Assembly (NCBI GenBank): GCA_021432605.1
Contig: MU271147.1
Coordinates: 2,108,001 to 2,172,000, forward strand
Reading direction: 5' to 3'
From: Coniochaeta sp. PMI_546
Lineage: Eukaryota > Ascomycota > Sordariomycetes > Coniochaetales > Coniochaetaceae
Length of the DNA: 64,000 nt
Shown here: piece by piece, positions 11,928 to 22,364 of the stretch
Layout of the letters: each line of letters starts with the position of its first letter
How positions within the stretch are numbered: position 1 is the stretch's first letter
Position numbers and translations under genes: made by a program
Notes under the pieces: model-generated
The model's input: only the letters and a program-made list of their open reading frames with translations
The model's database searches: none
What the model was told of the DNA's origin: nothing

Positions 11928-12779
11928 ATGTCCAAGTCCAACGTTGACAACCCCCAACCGTCCGCAACAGGGCGAGCCTTGCAGCTCGTTCAAGCGCACT
12001 CGGCTGCAGCGCCCCTCAAGCTCTACGCCGGTTGGTTCTGCCCCTTTGTCCAACGCGCCTGGATTGTGCTCGAGGAAAAGAACCTCCCCTACCAGTACAT
12101 AGAGATAAATCCCTACGACAAGTCCCCGGAATTTCTGGCCCTCAACCCGCGCGGCCTGGTGCCCACTCTTGCCGTGCACGTGTCAGGCGACAGGAAGGAT
12201 CTACGACCTCTGTACGAGAGTACAGTCATCTGCGAGTATCTCGAGGAAGCCTACCCAGATTCTGGACCGCGGTTGCTGCCGGAGGGCGATCCTTATGAGC
12301 GGGCGAGATGTAGGATATGGATCGATCATGTCGGATCAAGAATCGTGCCGGCTTGGTATAAGCTGATGCAACACAGGGACGACAAGCCGTATAGTATCCA
12401 GGAGGCGAGGGAGGGGCTGCATAAGCATCTGAAGGCTTTTGCGAAGGAGATGTTAGACCAAGGGAGCAACGGCCCATGGTTTTTGGGCGACCGATTCAGC
12501 CTGGTTGATGTAGCACTTGCCCCATGGGCGCAAAGACTGTGGCTTATTGATCATTATAAGCCGGGTGGTGTGAGCATTCCCAAGAAGGGGGAGAGGGGTG
12601 ATGATGAGGACGTTTGGGGTAGATGGGATAAATGGCTTGCGGCCGCGCTGGAGAGAAAGAGTGTCAGGGAGACGGCAAGTGACGAGGGGGAGTACATTCC
12701 TATTTATAAGAGATATGCCGAGGATACCACACAGAGCGAGGTTGGACAAGCGACTAGACAGGGCGGTAAACTACCTTGA
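11928..12779 (+). CDS. Glutathione S-transferase, omega-like
   Basis: Intronless gene for a 283-residue soluble glutathione S-transferase. The thioredoxin-like N-terminal domain begins near residue 30 (LKLYAGWFCPFVQRAW); the Cys-Pro-Phe at 38-40 marks an omega-type active site, in which cysteine rather than serine or tyrosine attacks or forms a mixed disulfide with glutathione. The cis-proline motif LVPTL (77-81) and the glutathione-binding ESTVICEYLEE (98-108) follow. The helical C-terminal domain (about 125-260) contains the family motif GPWFLGDRFSLVDVALAPW. Omega enzymes typically reduce dehydroascorbate or deglutathionylate proteins; the exact substrate here is inferred only. About 40 residues beyond the fold form a polar tail. 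The start at 11928 is the first ATG in frame; some 28 residues precede the fold. Confidence 0.92.
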   Translation: MSKSNVDNPQPSATGRALQLVQAHSAAAPLKLYAGWFCPFVQRAWIVLEEKNLPYQYIEINPYDKSPEFLALNPRGLVPTLAVHVSGDRKDLRPLYESTVICEYLEEAYPDSGPRLLPEGDPYERARCRIWIDHVGSRIVPAWYKLMQHRDDKPYSIQEAREGLHKHLKAFAKEMLDQGSNGPWFLGDRFSLVDVALAPWAQRLWLIDHYKPGGVSIPKKGERGDDEDVWGRWDKWLAAALERKSVRETASDEGEYIPIYKRYAEDTTQSEVGQATRQGGKLP

Positions 12780-14794
12780 GATGGTTATGTTGATAGTGCT
12801 ACTGCTGATGTGGCAGTCGTGGTGTTCTGAAAACATTGGGTGGTTTGACAGCCTGGATCTCTTTTACACGGTAGACTGAAGTCCTACTTGAGTATGATGT
12901 CTTTGGTGATGAAAGACTGTTCTGGATAATGTTCATTCTTGGAAGAGGACCTCACTACAAAAGTCAAGAGAGGGAGATGCGTATCGGATGTCCTGCTTGT
13001 GGAAAGATTGTGAGAAGCAGCATGACGACCAGTCACTGTTCATACTCCCCTCTCGTGTGAAAGCACTTCCGCGGTGTCATGTCAAGAGTGGGAACAGCCT
13101 TATGGGCTATGCGGCAGGAACCTAAGATAGCGAGAGGCGTTAGAATGTCCTCGCACCTGCCTCTCACTCCCAGGCGGTCACCATTGCTCCTGCAACAACC
13201 TTCCATAACTGCAACTACGCACGGACCAACTCCATCATATATATAACAACGGCTCCCATAGCCATCTCCTCCTCCTTTTCTTTTTTTTCCTTTCCTATGC
13301 TGGCGCCGGGCAGCGGTGGCAAGGTGGGCGCTCGGGCGGGCGACCCATTGTGATTCAGTTCACAGGCATTCGACGATCGTCGTCGTTTGTGACCTACAAT
13401 TTTTGATTTCATTCTCTTCAGAGATGTCACAGTTTTCATCCTGCTCATGGCCTTGAGCCGTGACAAGACGAAGACCTACCTTGTTGCTTTTTAGTGAAGT
13501 GGTCGGACTTGAATGAAGTATGGATATCTCTTGCGGAAGCTTGAAGGAAGCTCAGCTGACGCTATCAACTTGAAAGATAATACGTTCTATAGCAATGATT
13601 TGCATATCTAGGTAAGAAAGACTCCCGAAACTCACCCTCTTCAGCACGGCAGAACCAGGACGCCGGTTCAATATGTCTGTCGACAGTGCGTGACTTGTAT
13701 GGGAGTATCAAGGGAGTTACTAACTTTAGAAAACAAAGATATCAGGGTAAACTTGTTAAACCAATTCTATACAGTCTTATTTCTGTGTTCCTTTGTTTAT
13801 ACCGGTCTTGGACATGGAGCTAAGGTAGCCGACCTTGTCTTGATCAGGTCTTTGAGCCGTGATGCGAAGAGACACGGTGATTGCCCATCAGCTAATCACC
13901 GAACTCAAGAACTGTTGAAAATGTGGGAGTCTTCACTGCTTGTCCTGCATGCTGGAGATGCCTCTCTCAAGTCTTGATCACAGCCTTGAATCCTGAATCT
14001 TGTCTCCAAGACAAAAGCTCCTCCTTGGCTACCGTGGCAGATTTGGTTGACTGTTGGCCTTGACAACAACGTCGTGATGTCTTAGAAGACTGATGCAATC
14101 GGGACTGTATGTTTCGAGGCAACGTGTATCCAGAATTCGCGACAGTGTGTTCAGGAACGTACGCGTTTGGTTCCTTCTTAACCAACCGCCGCTGCCCACT
14201 TTCTCCCAGAGCCTTTCCCTGAACAACATCCAAGTAGTCACCTTCCATCTTCCTGTCACTAGTCGTTCGAGCTCTAGGTTTTTTTTTATCTGTCTGAAAC
14301 GAGGCCAGGTGACAGGCGTTTCTGCCGTCTTGAACCATAAGCCTCCTCCGCCTGCTTCAGGCTGCCGACTGCCCTCGCAGACTCACACGCAGATCAAGAC
14401 TCAATAGCCAAACAGCGCGAGACAAGCCCTGCTGCCAACAGTGTCAGAAAAACACACTTGATTTCCAGTCGAGTCACTCGCATTTTCTCCGTAATATGCA
14501 TCCTTCATAATCCCAGCTCGGTGTGTTGAGATTACTCGCTGATTGACACTGTACTCCAAAGACGATGAGAAAGAGCACCACTGACATTGCAGAGAAGAAA
14601 CATGTATTATGGTTATAGTTTCCAAAAAAAAAACATTCGTGTCCAACAATATGTACCTGATTAGGGGGTATCACACAGGCAGGCAATCAAAGTGACATTC
14701 GCCTCTTTTGCCGCAAGAATACATTGCCAAGATCGCCTCTTTCACACGGCCAGGATCATCTTCCAATCCAGCTATTTGCCTCGAGAATGTGCCA
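12780..14794. other. Convergent intergenic region
   Basis: About 2 kb between the ends of the GST and O-methyltransferase genes. Contains a pyrimidine run near 13266-13295 and short frames only, none with a recognisable product or consistent splicing. It should contain both polyadenylation regions. Confidence 0.45.
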
Positions 14795-16577
14795 TCAAGC
14801 ATCACCAGCTTTCGGCTCGTCAACTTTGGAAGCCGTAGCCTGGGCCTCCTCTTTCGCAGCCGGCGTGTCGTTGTCAGCCTTCGGTTCAGCTGGTACAACC
14901 TTGGCATCGTCGGTCTCGCCAGCCAGCACAGCTTTGACACCCTCCACCTCTGCTGGCGCAGCAACAACTGCTTCCTTGGCCTCCTCTTCTGGCTTCCACA
15001 CAGCTTCGATGATACCGGTCTTTGCACCTGGAGGCCGGATGACGCCCTGTTCACTCATGTCAGTGAGTCATTCCCAAGTGATACACATCGGATGTAGAGA
15101 CGAACCTTGAAAACAAATCCCTCGTCAGCCGCAGCAAACAGCTCCTTGAACTCCTGCTCCGTCCTCTCCTGCGCGTTCAGCAGCGCCAGCATGATCAAGT
15201 CCATAGCACGGATCTGCTTCTCGTCCCACGGATTCTGCGTACCCGGCTCGGAAAGACAGTGATCCATAATCAGGATCCTCGCGCCCGGCTTCAGTGCCGG
15301 GACCAGGTTCTTGATTATCTTGATAGCGTACGGCGTGGAGTAGTTGTGCATAATCCATCGGAAGAAGTAGACTGCACCCATCATTAGCGACGTGAAATTC
15401 TGCACCCGGATCAACGAAGAAACTCACCATCAGCCCCCTTCTCCGACTGCTCAGTGAAGAAATCATGCGCCTCCAGCCGGATCCTCTCAGCCACCTGAAC
15501 ATCTTCGCAGATCGGCTTTGGCGCACTCTCTACCGTCTTAGGCAGGTCCTGTACCACAAACCTCATCTTCTTATACTTCCCCGCCACATCAACACACACA
15601 AACCCGTGGCTCCCGCCGACGTCGACAAACGTCCCCTCCCGGGCATCAATCTCGGCAAAGTCGTACCCGTCCACGAGGTGCTTCACCTCATACCCCTCAC
15701 CACCAGTCAAGCTCGCCATGGCCCTGCCCATGCGCTTGGCGCGAACCGGGTCCTTGCCGAAGGTGACAAACATGGGCTCCTTGTCGACGGTGTTGAAGGC
15801 AAAGTTGAACCCGGTCTGGGTGAGATGCACGGCCTCGGGATACGTGCGCAGCGCCTGCAGGACGTGCGCCGAGGCCGGGAAGATGTCCTCCGTGTTGAAG
15901 CCCACCCAGGCCTGCATGTCCTCGTCCTCGGCCAGGACCCGCGACGCGGCGGTGTGCGCTATCACTCCCGGCGAGACCTCGCGGAAGACGTTGTTGGTGG
16001 CGGCGTACCTGACCAGCCGGGCGAGGTTCACCTTGTCGAGCTTGGACCGGGAGGTCAGTTCCTCGAGGGTGATGGTTTCGTTGAAGGGGAACAGCTTGGC
16101 GATGCCGAACGCGTTGACGGTCTGGAGGGCGAGCACGTCGAGATGGCCCCAGGTCTGCCAGCGGACCGACTCGCGCGGACCGATCGCCAGGTCACGGAGT
16201 TCCTTCGTGGCGTGGATGATCTCTTGCCGGGAGCGGCGGGCGGACTCGGGCAGCTTGGAGGCGTAGTCTGGGTCCGCGTCGACGTCGAAGGAGGGGAGGG
16301 GAAGGTTGGCTTCCTTGAGGGAGGCTTCGAGGGCTGCTGTTTCTGTGGCGATCTTTTGGGCGAGGTAGGCCATACGGGAGGGTGGCTCGGCCGAGGTGGC
16401 GGGTGTGGAGGTGCCGTTGGTCTTGGGCTCTTCCTTGGGTCTAGCAGCTGGCGATTTAGAGTCCAGGAAGCCGGAGAAGGAGCGGCGGTTCTGCTTCTTG
16501 GTTTCGGCCGTTGTGGTCTCCTTGCTGTTGGAGGAGGAGCTGCCGTTCAGCAGGGAGCTGAGCTTGAACTTGACCAT
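14795..16577 (-). CDS. SAM-dependent O-methyltransferase, COMT-type, with N- and C-terminal extensions
   Basis: A plant-caffeate/fungal-type O-methyltransferase that would transfer methyl from S-adenosylmethionine to a hydroxyl of a small aromatic or polyketide substrate. Exons 15428-16577, 15106-15371 and 14795-15046 join in phase to 555 residues. A dimerisation winged-helix region lies at about 140-215, the SAM loop FVDVGGSHGF at 317-326, and the catalytic histidine is H392 in RWIMHNYS. The fold closes near 490 with the usual GIIEAVW strand. Two additions are unusual: about 65 low-complexity Ser/Thr/Lys-rich residues at the start and about 63 Ala/Glu/Val/Lys residues after the fold. I chose ATG 16577 because the upstream in-frame ATGs would add an improbable leader. 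No biosynthetic core enzyme lies nearby, so the substrate is unknown. Confidence 0.9.
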
Positions 16578-17936
16578 CTTGGCGGGTGTCTGTCCGACGT
16601 TTGCCTGATTCCCGTGTGATGACTTGGTTGAATATCTGATCAACGCTATATAAATATGACTTTGTATGTGTCTCAGATGATTTGATTGTTCACTTGAACA
16701 ACAACCTGGTTTCTTATATGCAACCCTAAAGTGAAAGTATCTATGGCCAGAATTAGCCATTGTTTCGCTGTTATCCACTCAAACATGACTTTTAATGAGA
16801 TCACTTCACCCGAAGCCGCCAACAAACAAGCAGTATAAACAGGAAAAACATGTGGTTGGCACGACGGTAACACCATTCAAAGCAAGCATGGCATCTACTA
16901 TAAAGCTTCATATTGGGCAGAAATAGTGTGTCGATCACTCATCGCTAGAGCTCAGGGGCGCGTGCAACGGAAGATAAGGTATGAAGCCCTTACCGACCAA
17001 AAACTGGAGCTCCCGCCTTGAGAGCACTCGTGTATGTGTATCCAAGATGGTGATCCCGACGGAACGGATATGCAGGGTTGCCCAGATTCCGGGAGTCTGG
17101 TCAATGAACCGCGTCTTCTGGCCTGATTTGGTACAGAACTGGGTGCAAGGGACGGTGATACGACAGACGGGTAATTGCCTTTGGGCGCCGAGGTGTTAGT
17201 TGATGGGTTGATGGGGTTTGGGTTCAGCTGTCGTGATGCAGCTTGCCGCGTGCAGCGTAAAAGCGCGGTTCGTTTGAATTGGATCGGCAGTAGAACGGAA
17301 GCCAAAGATGTCAATTGACGGATTCCAGGAGCGAGACTGGACGAGAGGCAATCAAATGCTCGAGCCCGCGGGAGAACAGCAGACGTGTGGTTTAATACGG
17401 CCGACAGAGGACCCCCTGCCAGCTTTTTTGACCCCCCGAACACCTACAACCCCCTGCAGGGACCATGGCCTGCCGGGTCAAGAAAAATGGGACCCCAAGA
17501 CTTGGCAACATCGCATGCAGAAGACATTGACTGCCCAATGGGGTGTAGGTCGTACAGAGGATAGCCTCTGATTATAGCCAAGCTCTCTCCGCGTGCGACT
17601 CCTTTCTTTTGAGTCAAGTAGAGTCCTTTAAAGATCGTATCAGGATTGTTTTCGAAAATTCACTCCCCGGAATTCTTAAACTCGTATTATAATATAGAAT
17701 TTCATTATTTAACGCGGCAACCCCTGGGAGCGGCTTTATGATAGGCACGACATGCAAGATCACTGTACGGTCGACTTGCTCACTTCTTATCCTCACATTT
17801 AATTCAATACTTTTGGCATTGTTAGCTACCTTTGTATTACTACTCGCTATTCATAAACAAAGAGCACTCGTCTGACTTGATCGCCACCATGTCCCATCAT
17901 GCCCGGCGTAGTGGCTTGCTGTTGTCCAGATACTGA
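16578..17936. other. Intergenic region with an AT-rich stretch
   Basis: About 1.4 kb; the right-hand part of the O-methyltransferase upstream region and the 3' side of the next minus-strand gene. Around 17640-17720 and 17790-17870 the sequence is noticeably more AT-rich than its surroundings. No gene recognised. Confidence 0.4.
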
Positions 17937-18656
17937 TCACGGTATGCTGCTAGTCGTGGTCTCTGAAGCCGGAGGATCTGTTATAGGATTCTCGGGCTGC
18001 TTACCCTTAGACTCTGATAGTCGTGTTGTAGCTCTGCGCAAATGTATCTCCCGCTCCCTCGATGCTCTTTGGATGTCCTGGAGTCCGGCGTACCGCATGT
18101 GGATGGTGTCGATAGCCCAGTAGATGCAAGGCTGTGTCATGCGCAAGTACCTGAACTTCCCGTCTAGAATGGCCGAGATTGTCCCTGCGTCGAGGCCCAG
18201 GTCGCTTAGGCATTCGTGACACTCCTGATCGTCCTGATGTGTGCAGTCTCGATGTCTCTCAAAAGCGCCCAGGATGTAATCGAGAAACGTCACGACCAGC
18301 CCACCATCATCCTCATCAACTTCACGACGCGGTCCAGTGCTCGGCCAGTTGTTCCAATCTGCCCACAACTTGGCTGCGGTAGTCTCATTGAGTCCAACAT
18401 ATTGGAGAGTTTCATGAGAGACGAGGAGCGTTGGAATCATCGCGAAAAGGTCATCGGGCAGCTCATTACTACCCGTTATGTTGATTGGAAGATCTCGATA
18501 CTCTTCCTCGCTAGATCGGTTGAGACGGCGCTTATGAAGTCGCCAATGTCCTGGCTGGCCGGGCCGAAGGAGGCCAGAGGAGAGAAGGTGAGCAGCGTCA
18601 AGGGATGCTATGATCGCGGCTTCGGACACGGCCGCAGCGACAGAGCTTTCCGACAT
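17937..18656 (-). CDS. Unknown protein with a Cys/His cluster
   Basis: Not recognised. An uninterrupted 239-residue frame with coding-like composition. The start is the ATG at 18656; the frame stays open further upstream but has no earlier ATG. Visible features: an Ala/Ser-rich start that may be helical, a Trp-rich patch near 98-104, an acidic EDDGG turn at 115-119, and a compact cluster HRDCTHQDDQECHEC (135-149) containing three cysteines and several histidines that could bind a metal. The last 25 residues are polar and probably disordered. No signal peptide or membrane helix is evident. It lies alone between two regulatory-type methyltransferase genes on the same strand, with large gaps on both sides, so context gives no function. 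Confidence 0.7.
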   Translation of the reverse strand: MSESSVAAAVSEAAIIASLDAAHLLSSGLLRPGQPGHWRLHKRRLNRSSEEEYRDLPINITGSNELPDDLFAMIPTLLVSHETLQYVGLNETTAAKLWADWNNWPSTGPRREVDEDDGGLVVTFLDYILGAFERHRDCTHQDDQECHECLSDLGLDAGTISAILDGKFRYLRMTQPCIYWAIDTIHMRYAGLQDIQRASREREIHLRRATTRLSESKGKQPENPITDPPASETTTSSIP

Positions 18657-18896
18657 ATTGAGATGATATAAGCTGGTGGTTTGTCGAAGAATGTTTAGAA
18701 GTGTTGATGAAGAAGAACGAAAAGAAATCCGCGAGCTGGTCAGTGATCTTTTAAGCAAGGTAGAGAAGATCTCAAGGTTTGTTGTTTTGTTTCGAACTTG
18801 AGGTTGAGGTGATCAGGGTTCAAGAGGAAGGTACGGCCCCATTGTCCGATCTCCAACGAGCCAGCTTGTCGCCATAATACCTAATTTTTGTCCTTG

Positions 18897-18956
18897 CCCC
18901 TTTTCTTTTCCTCTTTGTTGATCTCGCCCCTTTCTTTTCCCTCTTTATTGATCTCG
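18897..18956. repeat. Two tandem copies of a 30-base pyrimidine-rich unit
   Basis: Two adjacent 30-base units, each a CCCC-TTT-CTTTTCC-type pyrimidine run ending in TTGATCTCG, differ at only a few positions. It looks like a simple local duplication. Confidence 0.75.
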
Positions 18957-20590
18957 CCCTTGCCTATCGAGGCTCATATTAACTTTGATGCCTACCTTGG
19001 TCAATTGTGTCCGTGCTTGATGGTTGGCCATATCCGCCTTGTCTCCAGAAAGATATGTATCAGCAGGGCGCCTCGTTTACTATGATTATCGTAGTCCCGA
19101 CGTCGTACATGATCCTTTTAGGTTTTTCGAGTAAACGAAACGGTCGACGTCGGATTCACGGATTCGACCCGACAAGCATCCATCAAGCTGCCGGTCCGAG
19201 GGTGGGTCAGACTGGCAGACACAGAGGCCACGAACCCTCGGGACGGACAGTCCAACCTTATCCAGCTCCGGCGAACAACCATTTCGGCCAAGCCATTCGG
19301 ACAAAACTACCAGTCAGGGCTCAAGAATTGGCACCTCCTGGTTCATTGAGCGACCTGTCTTTTGCAGCTCAACCCTTGGCTGCAACTCGCACTGGCAATG
19401 AAGCCCTTCCTGCACCTGTCACTCGGCAACGCATGCATTAGCCCGGTTTTTAGATGGCGGTGGCCTGGTGGGATATGAAGCTCTGCAGGACTAGCTCCAC
19501 TAGAATAGGCACCTCGAACCGAGGATACGGGAGAGGAATTGGCGAGTTTACCGAACAGTACGCATGCGTCGTTGAACCTGACGAGCCACCCAATCGGGAC
19601 CAGTACCACTGCCTGCCATATTCTGTCGCAAACATGCATCTCTGCATCTCCAGACCGATCTGAACATTTCTCCAGCGGGTTGAACTTCAAAGTACGCAGT
19701 AGCGTTTACTGTGTACACTACGTACTGTGGTTAAGAAGGAGCGGGGGCCCTGACCACTCCCGAGTCCCCCTGTCGACGCATCGCCCCGCTCCCGCCAATT
19801 GCAGCATCCCCGGCCCTGGTCGCACCTTCCGCCCGTTCCTGTCCGACAGACTGAACGGCCAGTCGGCGGGGTCAGATTCTAGCAAGATTCCCTCCCGAAG
19901 AAATATGCTGGGATTCCCATGCTAAAGCTGCAGTTTAGCTTGAACCACTGATCAATCGCTACTTACTGTGGGACTGTGGTATTCAAACGTGGCCATCTCG
20001 TGGCCGACGGGTCTCGACCTTGTGAGCAGTGGCACGAGCAAACTTGTTTTTTTTTTGGAGGACGAGGTAAGGCAACAGGTCGAACGACAAGCGCTAGAAC
20101 GCAACCGTTGCCCGTACATATACGGCGGAACCCAATCATGGTCACGGCTGTCTGGGTTTGGTGATAAGGCTACGGAACGGCCCGTCTGACTTTGTGCGTG
20201 ATACACCAGACGACAAAGACTCGATCAAACCACGTGTCCTGCTGTACCACAGTAGAAACAGATCGCGGGCTGCCAGATGGGAGACCTGAGTCCGATGCGT
20301 CAGTCCCGAGCCATCACTCGCCGATATGGGCTCTGGATGTGAAACTATCTCCACAAACCTTTGGGGTCATGCCGCTGTCTTGTGAAACAATCGACCTGTT
20401 TTCCACGGGACCGAGCTTGTCAGGACGGCCCCTGCTGGTGGTCAGCAAGTATAGTCACAAATTACGGTTCCAAGGAACTGGAACCGGCAATGCTGGCGCG
20501 GGAAGGATTGAGGCTCAAGACAGTAATGCGACCCTCCATTACAACTACATATACCACAAGGTAGGCCTAACCTCAAGTAATCTTATGTCC

Positions 20591-20671
20591 GTTGATCATT
20601 CCTTTGGAAAGAAATCCGTTGATCGTTCCTTTGGAAAGAAACCCGTTGATCATTCCTTTGGAAAGAAAAAA
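20591..20671 (+). repeat. Three tandem copies of a 27-base unit with a 9-codon phase
   Basis: Units at 20591-20617, 20618-20644 and 20645-20671 begin GTTGATC and share TTCCTTTGGAAAGAAA; copies differ by few bases, mostly in the last three. The unit length is a multiple of three, so the plus frame reads a repeated VDHSFGKK peptide. No start with a signal peptide is associated with it. Confidence 0.85.
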
Positions 20672-20815
20672 AGGGAATGATTCAGAGGCATGCTATATAC
20701 GTAAGGTCCGGTTTATGAAAAGCCACCCGACAACATGCCGAGCAACTAGGAACTGTACCATCCAACCAACTTTGTTACTCCATGACACCAAAATACCTCA
20801 GCAATACCTGAGACT

Positions 20816-22364
20816 CTAGTAGGCCGTCTCTGGCCGCTGCCCGTAAACAATATGCAGCGGCATATACATCAGACAGCTATTGTCATGATACGCCTTCCTG
20901 ACCTGCACAAGAAACAGCTCGATATCCTCCCTCGCCCACCCGCACCCCCTCGTCAGCGGCCCCAGCGCGATGGCCTGTATGCCGTCCAACAAGATGGTCC
21001 TCCAGTAGAGTCCGACGGTCTTCAGAACCCTGTTCTTGGGCCACGTCCCGATGGGTATGTGAAATACCTTCTCCGAGACATTCACGTACCCGCACTCCCT
21101 CATCATGTTCGCCAGCCGTCCCTGGGCCGTGGCCTGGAAGTCGACCCCGAGGTTCGTCAGGCCCTGGTTGATGAGCGCCCAGTACTGCGCGACGGGATGG
21201 TCGGCGGGCATGGAGCCATCTGCCGAGGACGGGAAATGGTGGACTTCTTGCAGCTCTATCCAGCCGCCCGGGCGCAAGTGCTCGAGGGACCGACGGAAGA
21301 GTTTGGGCCAGTCCTTGATTGCCATGACGGTGTGCCGGCTGTGGATGTAGTCGAAGTGGTTGCGCGGGTGCAGCCACGGGCTCTCGACATCGTCGACCAT
21401 GAACTTGACGTTGGGTGGCACCCAGTCTGGTTGTATGGGGGACAGGTCTATGCCTAGCACGTTGGCGGACTCGTACTGATCACCCACTGTTGCACGCTTT
21501 TAGTCCATCTCGACTTGATATCTGCGCGGGAAAGTAGAAGCAGGAAAACTCACTCTCGATAGCCCAGATCCCTGTGCCCGTCCCGATGTCCAGAATCTCC
21601 TGGGGATGGCTGCCGATGGGCGCGAAATGCAGCTGCTGGCACAGCATCTTGACCATGGCGTGCTTCATGTCCTCGCGCTCCTGCTCGACGTCATCGTTGG
21701 GGAAGTTGTACCGCCCTTCGCGGAACTTGTGGTACCGCCGCCCGTTCTCGAAGGCATAGTCCCGGACGCTGCTGGCCATGGAAGTAGAGGCGGATGTGCG
21801 GGCGTCGCTCTCGTAGCCCGCATCCGTGCCCACGTCGTCGCTGTCCACTGCGATGCTGCCGCCTTCTTCTGCTTGCGCGACAGCCTCTATGTCTTCTTGC
21901 GTGTCCGGGTCGTCGGCCGGGTATGAGGTTTGGCCTGTTTGTTGCGGTGGCTGGTCATGGTCTGGCTGGCGGTTGCTGTCGATTGTGTAGTTAGAGGTTT
22001 CGCTGGCCTGTTGTGGCGGCGTGTCCAGAGGTTGTGATGTTAGGGTTGCGGTTGAGCCAGACATCAGAGACGGAGTGGTAGATGGTGCGCTGATCTCCTC
22101 CCTAGGTTCCGAATCGGCGCTTGGGGGTTGTACATGTTGCTGTTGAGTGCGAGCGCTCTCCTGCCCGACAGAACTTGCCACCCCAGCATCGTTCTGAGAT
22201 GCGGCCTGCGGCGGGGTTGCTGTCCGAATTTCCAAGGGGCCTTCGTATGTTTTCAACGGATTGCCAATCTGATCCTGTTCAGTTTGCGCACGCTCATCGT
22301 CCGCGGCCGCCTTCGTGACGAGGTCCCCGCTTTCGGGCTTTTCTAGCAGGCTCTTGATGTCCAT
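20816..22364 (-). CDS. LaeA-like (TAM-type) SAM-dependent methyltransferase
   Basis: A class I methyltransferase of the large fungal LaeA-like family. LaeA itself is a nuclear velvet-complex partner controlling secondary metabolism; most paralogues are uncharacterised. Exons 21554-22364 and 20816-21486 join in phase (intron of 67 bases, GTGAGT...ACAG) to 493 residues. Residues 1-190 are low-complexity, rich in Gln, Ser, Thr, Pro and Asp and probably disordered. The conserved block follows: YAFENGRRYHKFREGRYNFPNDD-type entry motif, the SAM loop ILDIGTGTGIWAIE just before the intron, the acidic-loop region NVLGIDLSPIQPDWVPPN, FDYIHSRH, and LRPGGWIELQE. The enzyme core is complete. The very long disordered N-terminus and family diversity argue against naming it LaeA itself. 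Confidence 0.9.

Larger units (their letters stand above)
18657..20815. other. Gene-poor spacer with two short tandem repeats
   Basis: About 2.2 kb without a supportable gene. It carries the pyrimidine-rich direct repeat at 18897-18956 and the 27-base tandem repeat at 20591-20671, both listed separately. Overlapping frames on both strands between 19000 and 19930 lack domains. Confidence 0.45.

Noticed and set aside
15465-16619. 384-codon plus-strand frame opposite the O-methyltransferase
   Set aside because: Antisense shadow of a clear enzyme; Gly/Val/Glu-rich low complexity is what the reverse of that coding sequence gives.
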